A DNA stretch of 21,660 bases, taken from NCBI GenBank assembly GCA_017396865.1, contig JAFQKO010000063.1, positions 1 through 21,660 on the forward strand. The letters run 5' to 3'. The notes beneath the pieces were generated by a model that made no database searches, was not told the origin of the DNA, and saw only the letters and a list, made by a program, of their open reading frames with translations. The position numbers and the translations under genes were made by a program. Source of the DNA: Clostridia bacterium (lineage in GTDB: Bacteria > Bacillota_A > Clostridia > Oscillospirales > QAKW01). Positions 14,071-21,465 of the stretch are shown in pieces; the first letter of the stretch is position 1; every line of letters begins with the position of its first letter.

Positions 14071-15150
14071 ATGAAAAGAATTCTTTGTTTTGTTTTGCTG
14101 GTTGTAATGTTGTTTTGTGTGGTTGGGTGTTCGAGCGGAGAAGGCGATAGCGAAGGCGCCTCTGCCGGAACGGCGGAACCTGCAGAAGGCGATGTAGGCG
14201 GTGTTGATGTTGACGCTAATGGTGTTGACGCTAATGGTGTTGATGCATCAACCGGTGATGGCAGTGTTGAATATATTACCGAGCGTCATGTTCAATACGA
14301 GGAAAAGCAGAAGGAATACATTTTGTTTTTTGGCTTTTTAAATGCAGCTGAGGAATTTGTCGCTGCAAGCGGTACTGCATCTGTCGATATTGCTGACTGC
14401 AACGGCCGTTCTCTTTATAGCGCTAATCTTCAATTTAGTGAAGAAGATTTCTCGACGTGGGAAAATGCAGTTGATGGAGAACGGTATATTTGTGCTTTGT
14501 ATATTGATGCATCGAAATTTCCGCACTGTGATTCCGATAGTGGAACACTTTCATTTACGATCGATCTGGATGATGGAACTTCATTTGATGTGTCGGAGCT
14601 TACCGTTTATGATCTTCCGGAACACGAGTGGGAGAGTGCAACCTGTACGTCGCCAAAGAAGTGTAAAACTTGCAAAGCGACATCAGGAAAGGCAAACGGG
14701 CATAGCTATGCTTCTGATGGTACGTGTTATAGTTGCAATGCCGTAAATCCGACTGTGCAAAATGCATTGGATTCTTGTTCGTTGAAGCTTCCAAGTCTGC
14801 CGTGCTCGTTATCATCATATGGTTTTCGCGATAATTTGGAATATACCTTTAGTGTTACTAATATCAAATATCAGTTTACGGTTGATAATGATGGTTATGC
14901 TGAATTGACATTGTGGTTCTCCGGAATAAAGGATTATGATTCGGATGGTAGTGGTCAAAGTGATACTTGTAAGATCGGATATAAGATTTACGACAGTAAC
15001 AATAATGTGGTAGTATCCGACACCTTCTATTCACCGGGGTTGGCAATGGGTGAAAAATTTAGTGACAAAGAAGAAACTGCATTTTGGTCGTCGGATAAAA
15101 TGCGTCCGGGTGCATATCGTCTTGAAATTCTATCTACTAATCAAAGATAA
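14071..15150 (+). CDS. Cys/His-motif lipoprotein, unknown function
   Basis: The 359-residue protein has a lipoprotein signal peptide ending VVGC (Cys20), then an acidic, low-complexity linker with GVDAN repeats. At about 70-180 there is a beta-rich domain, then a compact Cys/His patch H-x-W-x4-C-x5-C-x2-C-x9-H-x7-C-x2-C (His185, Cys192, 198, 201, His211, Cys219, 222) that resembles small metal-binding repeats of secreted Firmicutes proteins, and a C-terminal beta-rich domain with aspartate-rich DYDSDGSGQSD. It should be anchored on the outer face of the membrane. AGGAGG is at 14057-14062. The gene is AT-rich and is likely under the divergent XRE repressor. Function is not known. Confidence 0.82.
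   Translation: MKRILCFVLLVVMLFCVVGCSSGEGDSEGASAGTAEPAEGDVGGVDVDANGVDANGVDASTGDGSVEYITERHVQYEEKQKEYILFFGFLNAAEEFVAASGTASVDIADCNGRSLYSANLQFSEEDFSTWENAVDGERYICALYIDASKFPHCDSDSGTLSFTIDLDDGTSFDVSELTVYDLPEHEWESATCTSPKKCKTCKATSGKANGHSYASDGTCYSCNAVNPTVQNALDSCSLKLPSLPCSLSSYGFRDNLEYTFSVTNIKYQFTVDNDGYAELTLWFSGIKDYDSDGSGQSDTCKIGYKIYDSNNNVVVSDTFYSPGLAMGEKFSDKEETAFWSSDKMRPGAYRLEILSTNQR
14206..14250 (+). repeat. 15-bp tandem repeat in the lipoprotein linker
   Basis: Three units of GGTGTTGACGCTAAT type (14206-14220 with one change, 14221-14235 exact, 14236-14250 degenerate) encode VDAN/GVDAN/GVDAS. In-frame length variation here would change the linker without breaking the protein. Confidence 0.7.
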
Positions 15151-15188
15151 AAAAATCGCATCGACTTAATGGTCGATGCGATTTTTTT
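15151..15188 (+). terminator. Terminator of the Cys-rich lipoprotein gene
   Basis: AAAAATCGCATCGAC and GTCGATGCGATTTTT form a 15-bp stem with a six-base loop, then further T. It begins at the stop codon. Confidence 0.92.
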
Positions 15189-15214
15189 GTTCGTTTTCGT
15201 TCAAACTAACCGTT

Positions 15215-15229
15215 GAGGTGATTGATTTG
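15215..15229 (+). promoter_or_regulatory. Ribosome-binding site and TTG start of gpr
   Basis: GAGGTG at 15215-15220 is followed after six bases by TTG (15227-15229). No ATG in this frame has a usable site nearby, so a TTG start, which lowers translation, is the best reading. Confidence 0.65.
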
Positions 15230-16090
15230 AACATTCCATCGGATCTGATGATCGAGCAATTAGAAGCGGCGGAGATGACACTGCCGAAAGGGATCCGCAA
15301 CGAGGTGCGGGAGCTTGCCCATTGTACCGTTACCGAGGTGACGGTCTCGGACGACGAGGGCGCAGCCGCCCTCGGGCGGGAGCGGGGGCGATACGTCACC
15401 ATCGAGACGGCCAAGACCTACGAGATCGGTGAGCCTGCCTTTGAGGAGATCGCCGCCGCATTGAGCGAGCGGCTTAAAACCATGCTGGGCGATTGCCGTC
15501 GTGTACTGGTGCTGGGCATCGGCAATCCCGCCATCACCCCCGATAGCTTAGGTGCAAAGGCGGTGGAGCGGCTGATGGTAACCCGCCCGCTGGCTGAGCG
15601 CCCCGCGGCCTTTACCGAAACCGCCGCCATCGCCGCCCCCGTTTTTGGGATCAGCGGGATCGAGAGCGCCGAGCTGGCGGCGGGCTTGGTGCGAACGGTG
15701 CGCCCCGATTGCGTGATTTTGATCGATTCGCTGGCAACCGCCCGTTTGGAGCGTCTTTGCAAAACCATCCAGCTTGCCGACGTGGGGCTGACGCCCGGTG
15801 GCGGGGTGGATAACGCACGGCGAGAGCTCTCGGTGCGCACCCTCGGGGTGCCGGTGCTGTCTCTCGGAATCCCCACGGTGGTGGATTGCAGGGCACTTTT
15901 GCGCCATGCAATCGGAGAAAATTGGGAAAATTACGGTGTAAATTTACACCCTTATGAAGAAAACCTGATCGCTACCCCGCGGGAGATGGCGCTGGCAACC
16001 GATATGGGTGCAAAGTTAATTTCCTTTGCACTTAACAAAGCGTTGCACGGCGATCTTTCTACCGAGGAAATTTTGAAGTATTTATATTAA
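15227..16090 (+). CDS. gpr: Germination protease GPR (spore protease)
   Basis: The 287-residue protein follows GPR in order: GRYVTIET near the N-terminus, VLVLGIGNPAITPDSLGAKAVERLMVTRPL, GISGIESAEL, PDCVILIDSLA, GLTPGGGVDNAR, TLGVPVLSLGIPTVVD and the C-terminal IATPREM-AL--D. GPR degrades the small acid-soluble proteins that coat spore DNA once germination starts. The start is taken as TTG at 15227, 6 bp after GAGGTG (15215-15220), because the N-terminus then reads NIPSDLMIEQ, in line with the usual IRTDLA region; the first in-frame ATG (15176) lies in the upstream terminator. It is about 80 residues shorter than the Bacillus protein, lacking a segment before the C-terminal TPREM. spoIIP follows. 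Confidence 0.92.
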   Translation: MNIPSDLMIEQLEAAEMTLPKGIRNEVRELAHCTVTEVTVSDDEGAAALGRERGRYVTIETAKTYEIGEPAFEEIAAALSERLKTMLGDCRRVLVLGIGNPAITPDSLGAKAVERLMVTRPLAERPAAFTETAAIAAPVFGISGIESAELAAGLVRTVRPDCVILIDSLATARLERLCKTIQLADVGLTPGGGVDNARRELSVRTLGVPVLSLGIPTVVDCRALLRHAIGENWENYGVNLHPYEENLIATPREMALATDMGAKLISFALNKALHGDLSTEEILKYLY

Positions 16091-16098
16091 GCACCCTT

Positions 16099-16122
16099 CA
16101 TATCCTTTATAGAAAGGATGTG
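16099..16122 (+). promoter_or_regulatory. Hairpin that would hide the spoIIP ribosome-binding site
   Basis: CATATCCTTT (16099-16108) pairs with AAAGGATGTG (16113-16122) over 10 bp including one G-T wobble, with an ATAG loop. The right arm contains the AAAGGA site that serves the ATG at 16129. Confidence 0.5.
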
Positions 16123-16128
16123 AAAGAA

Positions 16129-17163
16129 ATGAGAAAATGGATCGCAGGGCTTTTGATCGCGGTGCTGGCGGTTGCGGCGTGGTTTGGCCGGGAGCTTTGG
16201 ATGCCGCCGATGGCGCGGCTTTCTTTGGATCAGCTTCGGGCGATGCCGCTCAGGCGGGTAGGGGTGTTTTTGCTGAAGCATACCGATCCTGCCATGAAAA
16301 ATATCAGCCGTTATCTGACCGAGGAGTTCCTTGAGTCGCCGGACGAGCTGTTTTTATACTTCCAAAAGGAGGAGCAGCAGGCAGAGCTGCCTGCGCCCGA
16401 GGTGTTACCCGAGGCGGTGCAGGCGGCCAATCTTTCGGCGCTCTCCGGTACTTATAATCAGGTCAACGGCACAGCGGTGGCCAATTCCACCGATTTCGAC
16501 GTACGTGCTTTGCTGGATGATACGGTGGAGATGCCCGATTTTGAGGCAGGAAAACCTGCGGTGCTGATCTACCATACCCATACTACCGAATGCTATCGCA
16601 ATGAGGAGGGTGTAACCAACACCACCGACGTCAACAAAAACGTGGTGGCGGTGGGGAAGGCGATGAAGCAGGTGTTTGAGGCGGCGGGCTATCCCACCAT
16701 CCATATTACCGAGGTGTTCAATCAGAAGAAATTTAATCAATCTTATACCTATTCCCGTGCGGCGGTGGAAAAGGTGCTGGAGCAGTATCCGTCCATTCAA
16801 GTGGTGTTGGACGTTCATCGGGATTCCATCAGCAGCAATGGGGTGGATTATTTTCCCGTTACCGAGGTGGAGGGCAAGCAGGCGGCGCAGGTGATGCTTG
16901 TTTGCGGCACCGATGCTAAGGGACTGGAGCATCCCGATTGGCGGAAAAATTTCATTTATGCGTTGGCGCTTTCCCGCCGAATGGGCAGCCTCTACGGAGA
17001 GCTTTCCCGACCGGTCAATCTGCGTACCGATCGGTTCAATACCCATTTCACCCCCTATACGCTGCTTTTGGAGGTGGGCAGCTCTGCCAATACTCTGAGC
17101 CAGGCGATCTACGGCGGGGAGCTGACCGCAATGGCGATGATCGATCTTTGGAATAATACTTGA
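16129..17163 (+). CDS. spoIIP: Stage II sporulation protein P (SpoIIP), peptidoglycan hydrolase
   Basis: The 344-residue protein has one N-terminal membrane anchor (WIAGLLIAVLAVAAWF) and an extracytoplasmic C-terminal domain with the SpoIIP signatures AVLIYHTHTTECYR, VVLDVHRDS, and LLLEVGSSANTLSQA. In the engulfment machinery SpoIIP acts as amidase and endopeptidase with SpoIID and SpoIIM, cutting the septal wall and driving membrane movement around the forespore. Start at 16129 (ATG) rather than GTG at 16120, because AAAGGA at 16113-16118 is too close to the GTG. gpr directly upstream is the classic arrangement in Bacillus and Clostridia and supports both calls. No sigma-E or sigma-F promoter could be assigned with confidence. 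Confidence 0.93.
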   Translation: MRKWIAGLLIAVLAVAAWFGRELWMPPMARLSLDQLRAMPLRRVGVFLLKHTDPAMKNISRYLTEEFLESPDELFLYFQKEEQQAELPAPEVLPEAVQAANLSALSGTYNQVNGTAVANSTDFDVRALLDDTVEMPDFEAGKPAVLIYHTHTTECYRNEEGVTNTTDVNKNVVAVGKAMKQVFEAAGYPTIHITEVFNQKKFNQSYTYSRAAVEKVLEQYPSIQVVLDVHRDSISSNGVDYFPVTEVEGKQAAQVMLVCGTDAKGLEHPDWRKNFIYALALSRRMGSLYGELSRPVNLRTDRFNTHFTPYTLLLEVGSSANTLSQAIYGGELTAMAMIDLWNNT

Positions 17164-17188
17164 TTATAAATAAAAAATAGTTTATAAT
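17160..17188 (+). promoter_or_regulatory. Promoter of the cysteine desulfurase-thiI unit
   Basis: TTGATT (17160-17165) and TATAAT (17183-17188) are 17 bp apart. The -35 overlaps the stop codon of spoIIP, so this housekeeping unit is separated from the sporulation genes. Confidence 0.82.
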
Positions 17189-17223
17189 ATAATATTATTA
17201 TAAGAAAAAGGTCGGAAAGAAGT

Positions 17224-18339
17224 ATGATCTATCTGGATAACAGTGCAACAACCCGCCCCTATGACGCGGTTGCGGCGCTGATGGCGGAGGAGCAGCTCAA
17301 GCATTTTGCCAACGCCTCCGCATTATACCGCCCCGCCTTGGATGCGGAGGATGGCATTTTGGCTGCCAAGCGGGAGATCGCCGCGGTGCTGAAATGTACC
17401 CCCGATGAGGTGTATCTCACGAGCGGCGGCACCTATTCCAATAACCTGGCGGTGTTCGGCAGTGTGGAAGCCCGCCGTCGGATGGGGAACCGTGTGGTGC
17501 TCTCTGCGGTGGAGCATCCCAGCATCGAGGCCTGCGGCGCGGTGCTGGAGGAGCGGGGCTATGAGGTTGTTTATGCCGCGCCCGATGCCGAGAGCTTCGA
17601 GGCGGCCATCAATGAAAAAACCGTTCTGGTGGCGGTGATGATGGTCAATAATGAGACCGGTCAGCGCCTGCCCGTGGAGCAGATCGCAGGGATGATCCGC
17701 CGCAAAAAGGCGCCTGCCCATTTTCATATCGACGGCGTGCAGGCCTTCGGCAAGCTCCCTACCTCGGTGGCGGCGCTGAAATGCGATAGCTTTTCCATCT
17801 CGGCCCATAAGCTGAAGGGGCCGAAGGGGATCGGCGCACTGTATCTGAAAAAAGGGGTGCGGCTGAAAAATATCCTCTTTGGCGGGGAGCAGGAAAAGGG
17901 GATGATCCCCGGTACGTATAATAGCCCCGCAGCAGCAGGCTTCGGCTTGGCGGTGCAGCTTTATAAAAAAGAGAATCATGCGCATTTTGAGGCGCTGCGG
18001 GCCCGATTTTTGGAGCGGGCAAAGGCGCTGCCCTTTTTACAGATCAATTCCCCTGCCGACGGTGTGCCCTATATCCTGAACGTTTCCTGCATGGGCTATC
18101 TCGGCGAGAATGTGCTGCATTTTCTGGAGGAGAAGGAGATCTACGTATCTCAGGGCTCGGCCTGCTCCTCTAAAAAAGCGCGCAGCAGCTCGGTGCTGGC
18201 GCGAATGGGCAAGAATGAGCAAACGGTGATGGGCGCTTTGCGCATCAGCTTCGGGATTGAAAATACGCTCGAAGAGGTGGATGCCTTGATGGATGCGCTG
18301 GCGCTGGTCCCCGAAAAAATTCAAAAACGGTATAGATAA
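17224..18339 (+). CDS. NifS/IscS-like cysteine desulfurase (probable sulfur donor to ThiI)
   Basis: The 371-residue PLP enzyme shows IYLDNSATT at the start, His98 in AVEHPS, MMVNNETG, the cofactor lysine Lys196 in SAHKLKGPKG and the catalytic loop GSACSSKK with Cys314. It strips sulfur from cysteine, leaving alanine, and carries it as a persulfide. The gene sits immediately before thiI, the same order as the NifZ-ThiI pair of Bacillus subtilis, which makes 4-thiouridine in tRNA; this suggests a dedicated tRNA-thiolation role rather than general Fe-S assembly, and no IscU-like scaffold gene is nearby. The usual TSGGTE-NN motif has Tyr71 in place of Glu. The ribosome-binding site is weak (GGAAAG). 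Confidence 0.9.
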   Translation: MIYLDNSATTRPYDAVAALMAEEQLKHFANASALYRPALDAEDGILAAKREIAAVLKCTPDEVYLTSGGTYSNNLAVFGSVEARRRMGNRVVLSAVEHPSIEACGAVLEERGYEVVYAAPDAESFEAAINEKTVLVAVMMVNNETGQRLPVEQIAGMIRRKKAPAHFHIDGVQAFGKLPTSVAALKCDSFSISAHKLKGPKGIGALYLKKGVRLKNILFGGEQEKGMIPGTYNSPAAAGFGLAVQLYKKENHAHFEALRARFLERAKALPFLQINSPADGVPYILNVSCMGYLGENVLHFLEEKEIYVSQGSACSSKKARSSSVLARMGKNEQTVMGALRISFGIENTLEEVDALMDALALVPEKIQKRYR

Positions 18340-18490
18340 AGGAAGGATAAGTTTGAAACAGGTTTCAAACTTATAGATTTAACGCCGATTTTCTCGCCGT
18401 TTACACGGCAACCGAAAATCATGGCACTTATGACCATTCCTTCATGGTTCGTTTGTGCTTGATGTAAAATGAAAGGAGTGGTCATAAAAT
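18340..18490 (+). promoter_or_regulatory. Structured leader of thiI with sequestered ribosome-binding site
   Basis: Three stems can be drawn. Stem 1: TAAGTTTGAAAC (18348-18359) with GTTTCAAACTTA (18362-18373), perfect. Stem 2: GCC-GATTTTC (from 18384) with GAAAATC-AT-GGC (to 18425), with an inner CCGT/ACGG closed by TTAC. Stem 3: TTATGACCATTCCTT (18428-18442) with AAGGAGTGGTCATAA (18473-18487), 15 bp with one wobble, which covers the AAGGAG site of thiI. No known riboswitch motif is recognised (in particular no thiamine-box CTGAGA). The region could also be a dispersed intergenic repeat. Confidence 0.55.
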
Positions 18491-19657
18491 ATGATGGAAC
18501 AAATGATTTTGGCAAAATGCGGCGAGATCGTATTGAAGGGCTTGAACCGCAGCCATTTCGATCAGATCCTCTTGAAGAATTTAAAGGATTCTTTGAAGGA
18601 TCTGGGCGAATTCGAAATTACGCTGGCGCAGTCTACGGTGTACGTACGCGCCACCGACGGCGCCGATATGGACGAGGCCTTTGAGCGCACCTGTAGGGTG
18701 TTTGGCTTTGCGGCGGTCTGCCGTGCCTACGTATGTGAAAAGAATATGGAGTCGATCAGCGCCTTGGCGCGGGAGTGCCTCACCGATACCATGGAGGAGA
18801 TCCGTACCTTCAAGGTGGAGGCCAAGCGCAGCGATAAGCGGTTCCCCCTTAAATCGCCCGAGATCTGCCGCGAGATCGGCGCGGTGCTGCTCTCTCGCTT
18901 CCCCCATCTGCGGGTAAACGTCCATAATCCCGACGTCACCGTAACGGTGGAGGTGCGGGATTTCGGCGCCTATATCCATGCGGTACGGGTGCAGGGTGCG
19001 GGCGGTATGCCCTACGGCTCCAACGGCCGTGCCTGCCTGCTGCTTTCGGGCGGGATCGATAGTCCTGTGGCGGGCTACATGATGGCCAAGCGCGGCGTGA
19101 AGCTGACCGGTGTGCATTTCTTCAGCCCGCCCTATACCGGCGAGCGTGCCAAGCAAAAGGTGCTCACCCTCGCCGAGGAGCTGCGTGCCTATTGCCCCGG
19201 GATGAAGGTGCAGGTGGTGCATTTCACCAAGGTGCAGGAGGCGATCCGCGATTGCTGCAACGAGGAGTATTTCACCGTGATCATGCGGCGGTTTATGATG
19301 CGGGTCGCCCGCGAGATCGCAAGAAATACCCGTAGCGGCGCTTTGATTACGGGCGAAAGCCTCGGTCAGGTCGCCAGCCAGACGATGGATGCCCTGCGGC
19401 TGACCGATAGCGTCACCGATGCGTTGGTGCTGCGTCCCCTGATCGGGATGGATAAGGAGGAGATCGTGCAGATCTCCCGTAAGATCGGCACCTTTGAAAC
19501 CTCGATCCAGCCCTATGAGGATTGCTGCACCGTCTTTACCCCCAAGCATCCCAAAACCAAACCAACCCTCAGCGATATCGAGCGGGAGGAAGCCAAGCTG
19601 GATATTGAGGCCTTGGTGGCGGATGCGTTGGCAAATGTTGAAATAGTAGAGGCATAA
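18491..19657 (+). CDS. thiI: tRNA 4-thiouridine synthetase ThiI (no rhodanese domain)
   Basis: The 388-residue protein has an N-terminal ferredoxin-like part, a THUMP RNA-binding domain (about 60-165) and a PP-loop ATPase with SGGIDSPVAG (186-195), followed by GESLGQVASQT and the C-terminal YEDCCTVFTPKHPKTKP. It adenylates U8 of tRNA and inserts sulfur to make 4-thiouridine, a near-UV sensor, and may contribute to thiamine thiazole synthesis. The rhodanese domain of the E. coli enzyme is missing, as in Bacillus, where the partner cysteine desulfurase passes sulfur directly; that partner is encoded just upstream. ATG at 18491 is used with AAGGAG at 18473-18478, a rather long 12-base gap, and that site is buried in a predicted stem. 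Confidence 0.95.
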   Translation: MMEQMILAKCGEIVLKGLNRSHFDQILLKNLKDSLKDLGEFEITLAQSTVYVRATDGADMDEAFERTCRVFGFAAVCRAYVCEKNMESISALARECLTDTMEEIRTFKVEAKRSDKRFPLKSPEICREIGAVLLSRFPHLRVNVHNPDVTVTVEVRDFGAYIHAVRVQGAGGMPYGSNGRACLLLSGGIDSPVAGYMMAKRGVKLTGVHFFSPPYTGERAKQKVLTLAEELRAYCPGMKVQVVHFTKVQEAIRDCCNEEYFTVIMRRFMMRVAREIARNTRSGALITGESLGQVASQTMDALRLTDSVTDALVLRPLIGMDKEEIVQISRKIGTFETSIQPYEDCCTVFTPKHPKTKPTLSDIEREEAKLDIEALVADALANVEIVEA

Positions 19658-19698
19658 ACTTGAAAATCAATTTCAAGCTTAGAAAGGAATGGTTATAA
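19656..19698 (+). promoter_or_regulatory. Inverted repeat and ribosome-binding region copied from the thiI leader pattern
   Basis: CTTGAAA (19659-19665) and TTTCAAG (19671-19677) form a dyad with a TTGAAA...TTTCAA core like that of stem 1 upstream of thiI. AAGGAATGGTTATAA (19684-19698) matches 13 of 15 bases of the thiI ribosome-binding region at 18473-18487. The start codon follows at 19701. Confidence 0.45.
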
Positions 19699-19700
19699 AA

Positions 19701-21335
19701 ATGAATAAGAACGTTCGTATGCATTTAATCAGCGCCGCAATCATGCTGTTATTCGGCGCAATCAACTTTTATTTCACCTTGCCTGCGATCAATATCCATG
19801 CGCCCGGCTTTTTGGGTTATTTGGTGTCGCTGTGCGTGGTGTACGCCGTTGCGTATCTGGTGCAAAGCCATTTCGTCGGCGTGCAGGAGGTGCAGATAGA
19901 GGGGCATAAGATCAAGCTTTCCCTTACCGTGAAGATTCTGATCGGTATCGTGCTGGCTTGTGCGCTGGTTTGGATCGTCGGTAGCGCTTGGGGTGCGCAG
20001 ATCTTTAATGCGGGTGCCTATCGCAATCTGCTGAAGGTGGAAAACGGCGACTTCACCGAGGATGTTTCCGAAATCACCTATGATAATATCCCGCGGCTGG
20101 ATTCCGCTTCGGCGCAGATGCTGGGTGACCGTAAGATGGGTGAGCTTTCCGATATGGTCAGCCAGTTCGCCGTTATGAATAATTATACCCAGATCAATTA
20201 TAAGGGCCGCCCTGTGCGGGTCACCCCCTTCGAGTATGCCGATATCTTTAAGTGGTTCTCCAACGTGGGCGACGGAATTCCCGGCTACCTGATGATCGAC
20301 ATGGTGACCCAGGAAGCGGAATTGATCCGTTTGGAGGAGGGAATGAAGTATTCCACCGCCGAGCATTTCAATCGTTATCTGGATCGTCATCTGCGGTTCC
20401 AATATCTCACCAAGATCTTTGGCGATGCCACCTTCGAGGTAGATGAAGAGGGCGTTCCTTATTGGGTTTGCCCCACCTATAAATTTACGATTGGCCTTTA
20501 TGGCGGCAAGGATATCGAGGGCGCTGTTTTGGTCAATGCCATCAACGGCGAGTCCACCTACTACGACGTTTCCGAAATCCCCAGCTGGGTCGACCGTGTT
20601 TACAGCGCCGACCTGATCATCGAACAGTATGACTACTACGGCGCCTATGTCAACGGCTATTGGAACTCGGTTTTTGCCCAGAAGGATTGCACCATCACCA
20701 CCGACGGTTATAACTATATGGCCTTCGGCGACGACGTATATATGTATACCGGTGTTACCAGTATGGCAGCCGATCAGTCCAATATCGGCTTTATTCTCTG
20801 CAATCAGCGCACCAAGGAAACCAAGTTCTATCCCATCCCCGGTGCGGAGGAATATTCGGCAATGCATTCGGCCGAGGGTCAGGTGCAGGAGATGCGGTAT
20901 ACCGCCACCTTCCCGCTGCTGCTGAATATTGCCGAGGAGCCCACCTATTTCATCGCATTGAAGGATGCCAATAATCTGGTTAAGATGTATGCGATGGTCA
21001 ACGTGCAGCAGTATCAGATCGTGGTCGCTGCCGATACGGTGGAGGATTGCGAAAAGCTGTATATCGAGCGGTTGGCCAAGGACGTTAAGCCGCAGCCCGA
21101 AAAGGAAGAGGTCAAGGATGCCGAAATCAGCGGCGTGATCACCGAGATCCGCAGCGCTGTTGTGGGCGGGAATACCTGCTACTATTATAAGCTGGAGGGG
21201 CAGGCAGCCACCTATGCACTGAGCGTTGCCACCGATGAGCGGGCGGTCATCCTCAACGTGGGAGATACGGTAACCTTCACCTATGCAGGCGATGCAAAGG
21301 CCGAAATCATCACCGTGAAAACCATGAAAAAATAA
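19701..21335 (+). CDS. Conserved clostridial membrane protein, unknown function
   Basis: The 544-residue protein has three N-terminal membrane helices (about 8-27, 36-55, 75-97) and a large, probably extracytoplasmic part. Well-formed landmarks are RLDSASAQMLGDRKMGELSD, INYKGRPVRVTPFEYADIFKWF, PGYLMIDMVTQEAEL, VPYWVCPTYKFTIGLYGGKDI, VDRVYSADLIIEQYDYYG and NVQQYQIVV. I recall similar uncharacterised proteins in Clostridia, but no function is known to me. The last 70 residues (AEISGVITEIRSAVVGGNTCYYYKLEG) look like a separate small beta-barrel of OB type. The start at 19701 is chosen because the in-frame ATG at 19689 lies within the ribosome-binding site AAGGAATGG. It follows thiI by 43 bp and ends at a strong terminator. 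Confidence 0.85.
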   Translation: MNKNVRMHLISAAIMLLFGAINFYFTLPAINIHAPGFLGYLVSLCVVYAVAYLVQSHFVGVQEVQIEGHKIKLSLTVKILIGIVLACALVWIVGSAWGAQIFNAGAYRNLLKVENGDFTEDVSEITYDNIPRLDSASAQMLGDRKMGELSDMVSQFAVMNNYTQINYKGRPVRVTPFEYADIFKWFSNVGDGIPGYLMIDMVTQEAELIRLEEGMKYSTAEHFNRYLDRHLRFQYLTKIFGDATFEVDEEGVPYWVCPTYKFTIGLYGGKDIEGAVLVNAINGESTYYDVSEIPSWVDRVYSADLIIEQYDYYGAYVNGYWNSVFAQKDCTITTDGYNYMAFGDDVYMYTGVTSMAADQSNIGFILCNQRTKETKFYPIPGAEEYSAMHSAEGQVQEMRYTATFPLLLNIAEEPTYFIALKDANNLVKMYAMVNVQQYQIVVAADTVEDCEKLYIERLAKDVKPQPEKEEVKDAEISGVITEIRSAVVGGNTCYYYKLEGQAATYALSVATDERAVILNVGDTVTFTYAGDAKAEIITVKTMKK

Positions 21336-21343
21336 GCATTCAT

Positions 21344-21381
21344 CTGCGTCGGAGATGGGACTCTCCGACGCAGAATTTTTT
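21344..21381 (+). terminator. Terminator after the conserved membrane protein
   Basis: CTGCGTCGGAGA and TCTCCGACGCAG form a 12-bp stem with a TGGGAC loop, followed by AATTTTTTAT. Confidence 0.92.
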
Positions 21382-21403
21382 ATAAAACTTTTTGAAAAAA
21401 GTG

Positions 21404-21432
21404 TTGACATTTGATAATGGGTCGTGTATAAT
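21404..21432 (+). promoter_or_regulatory. Perfect sigma-A promoter of the tRNA-Gly pair
   Basis: TTGACA (21404-21409) and TATAAT (21427-21432) are exactly 17 bp apart, 33 bp before the first tRNA, as expected for a highly expressed stable RNA unit. Confidence 0.93.
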
Positions 21433-21465
21433 ATAACACGTCGCCGAAAGGTGGCAGTTAAATAT

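Noticed and set aside
18340..18490. Known riboswitch (thiamine or T-box) upstream of thiI
   Set aside because: The thiamine-box CTGAGA and the T-box TGGNACCGCG consensus are both absent, so no known class can be named.
19749..21410. 553-codon open frame on the minus strand
   Set aside because: It lies opposite the well-formed membrane-protein gene, covers its terminator, and its translation is a His/Ile/Asp-rich shadow without motifs.
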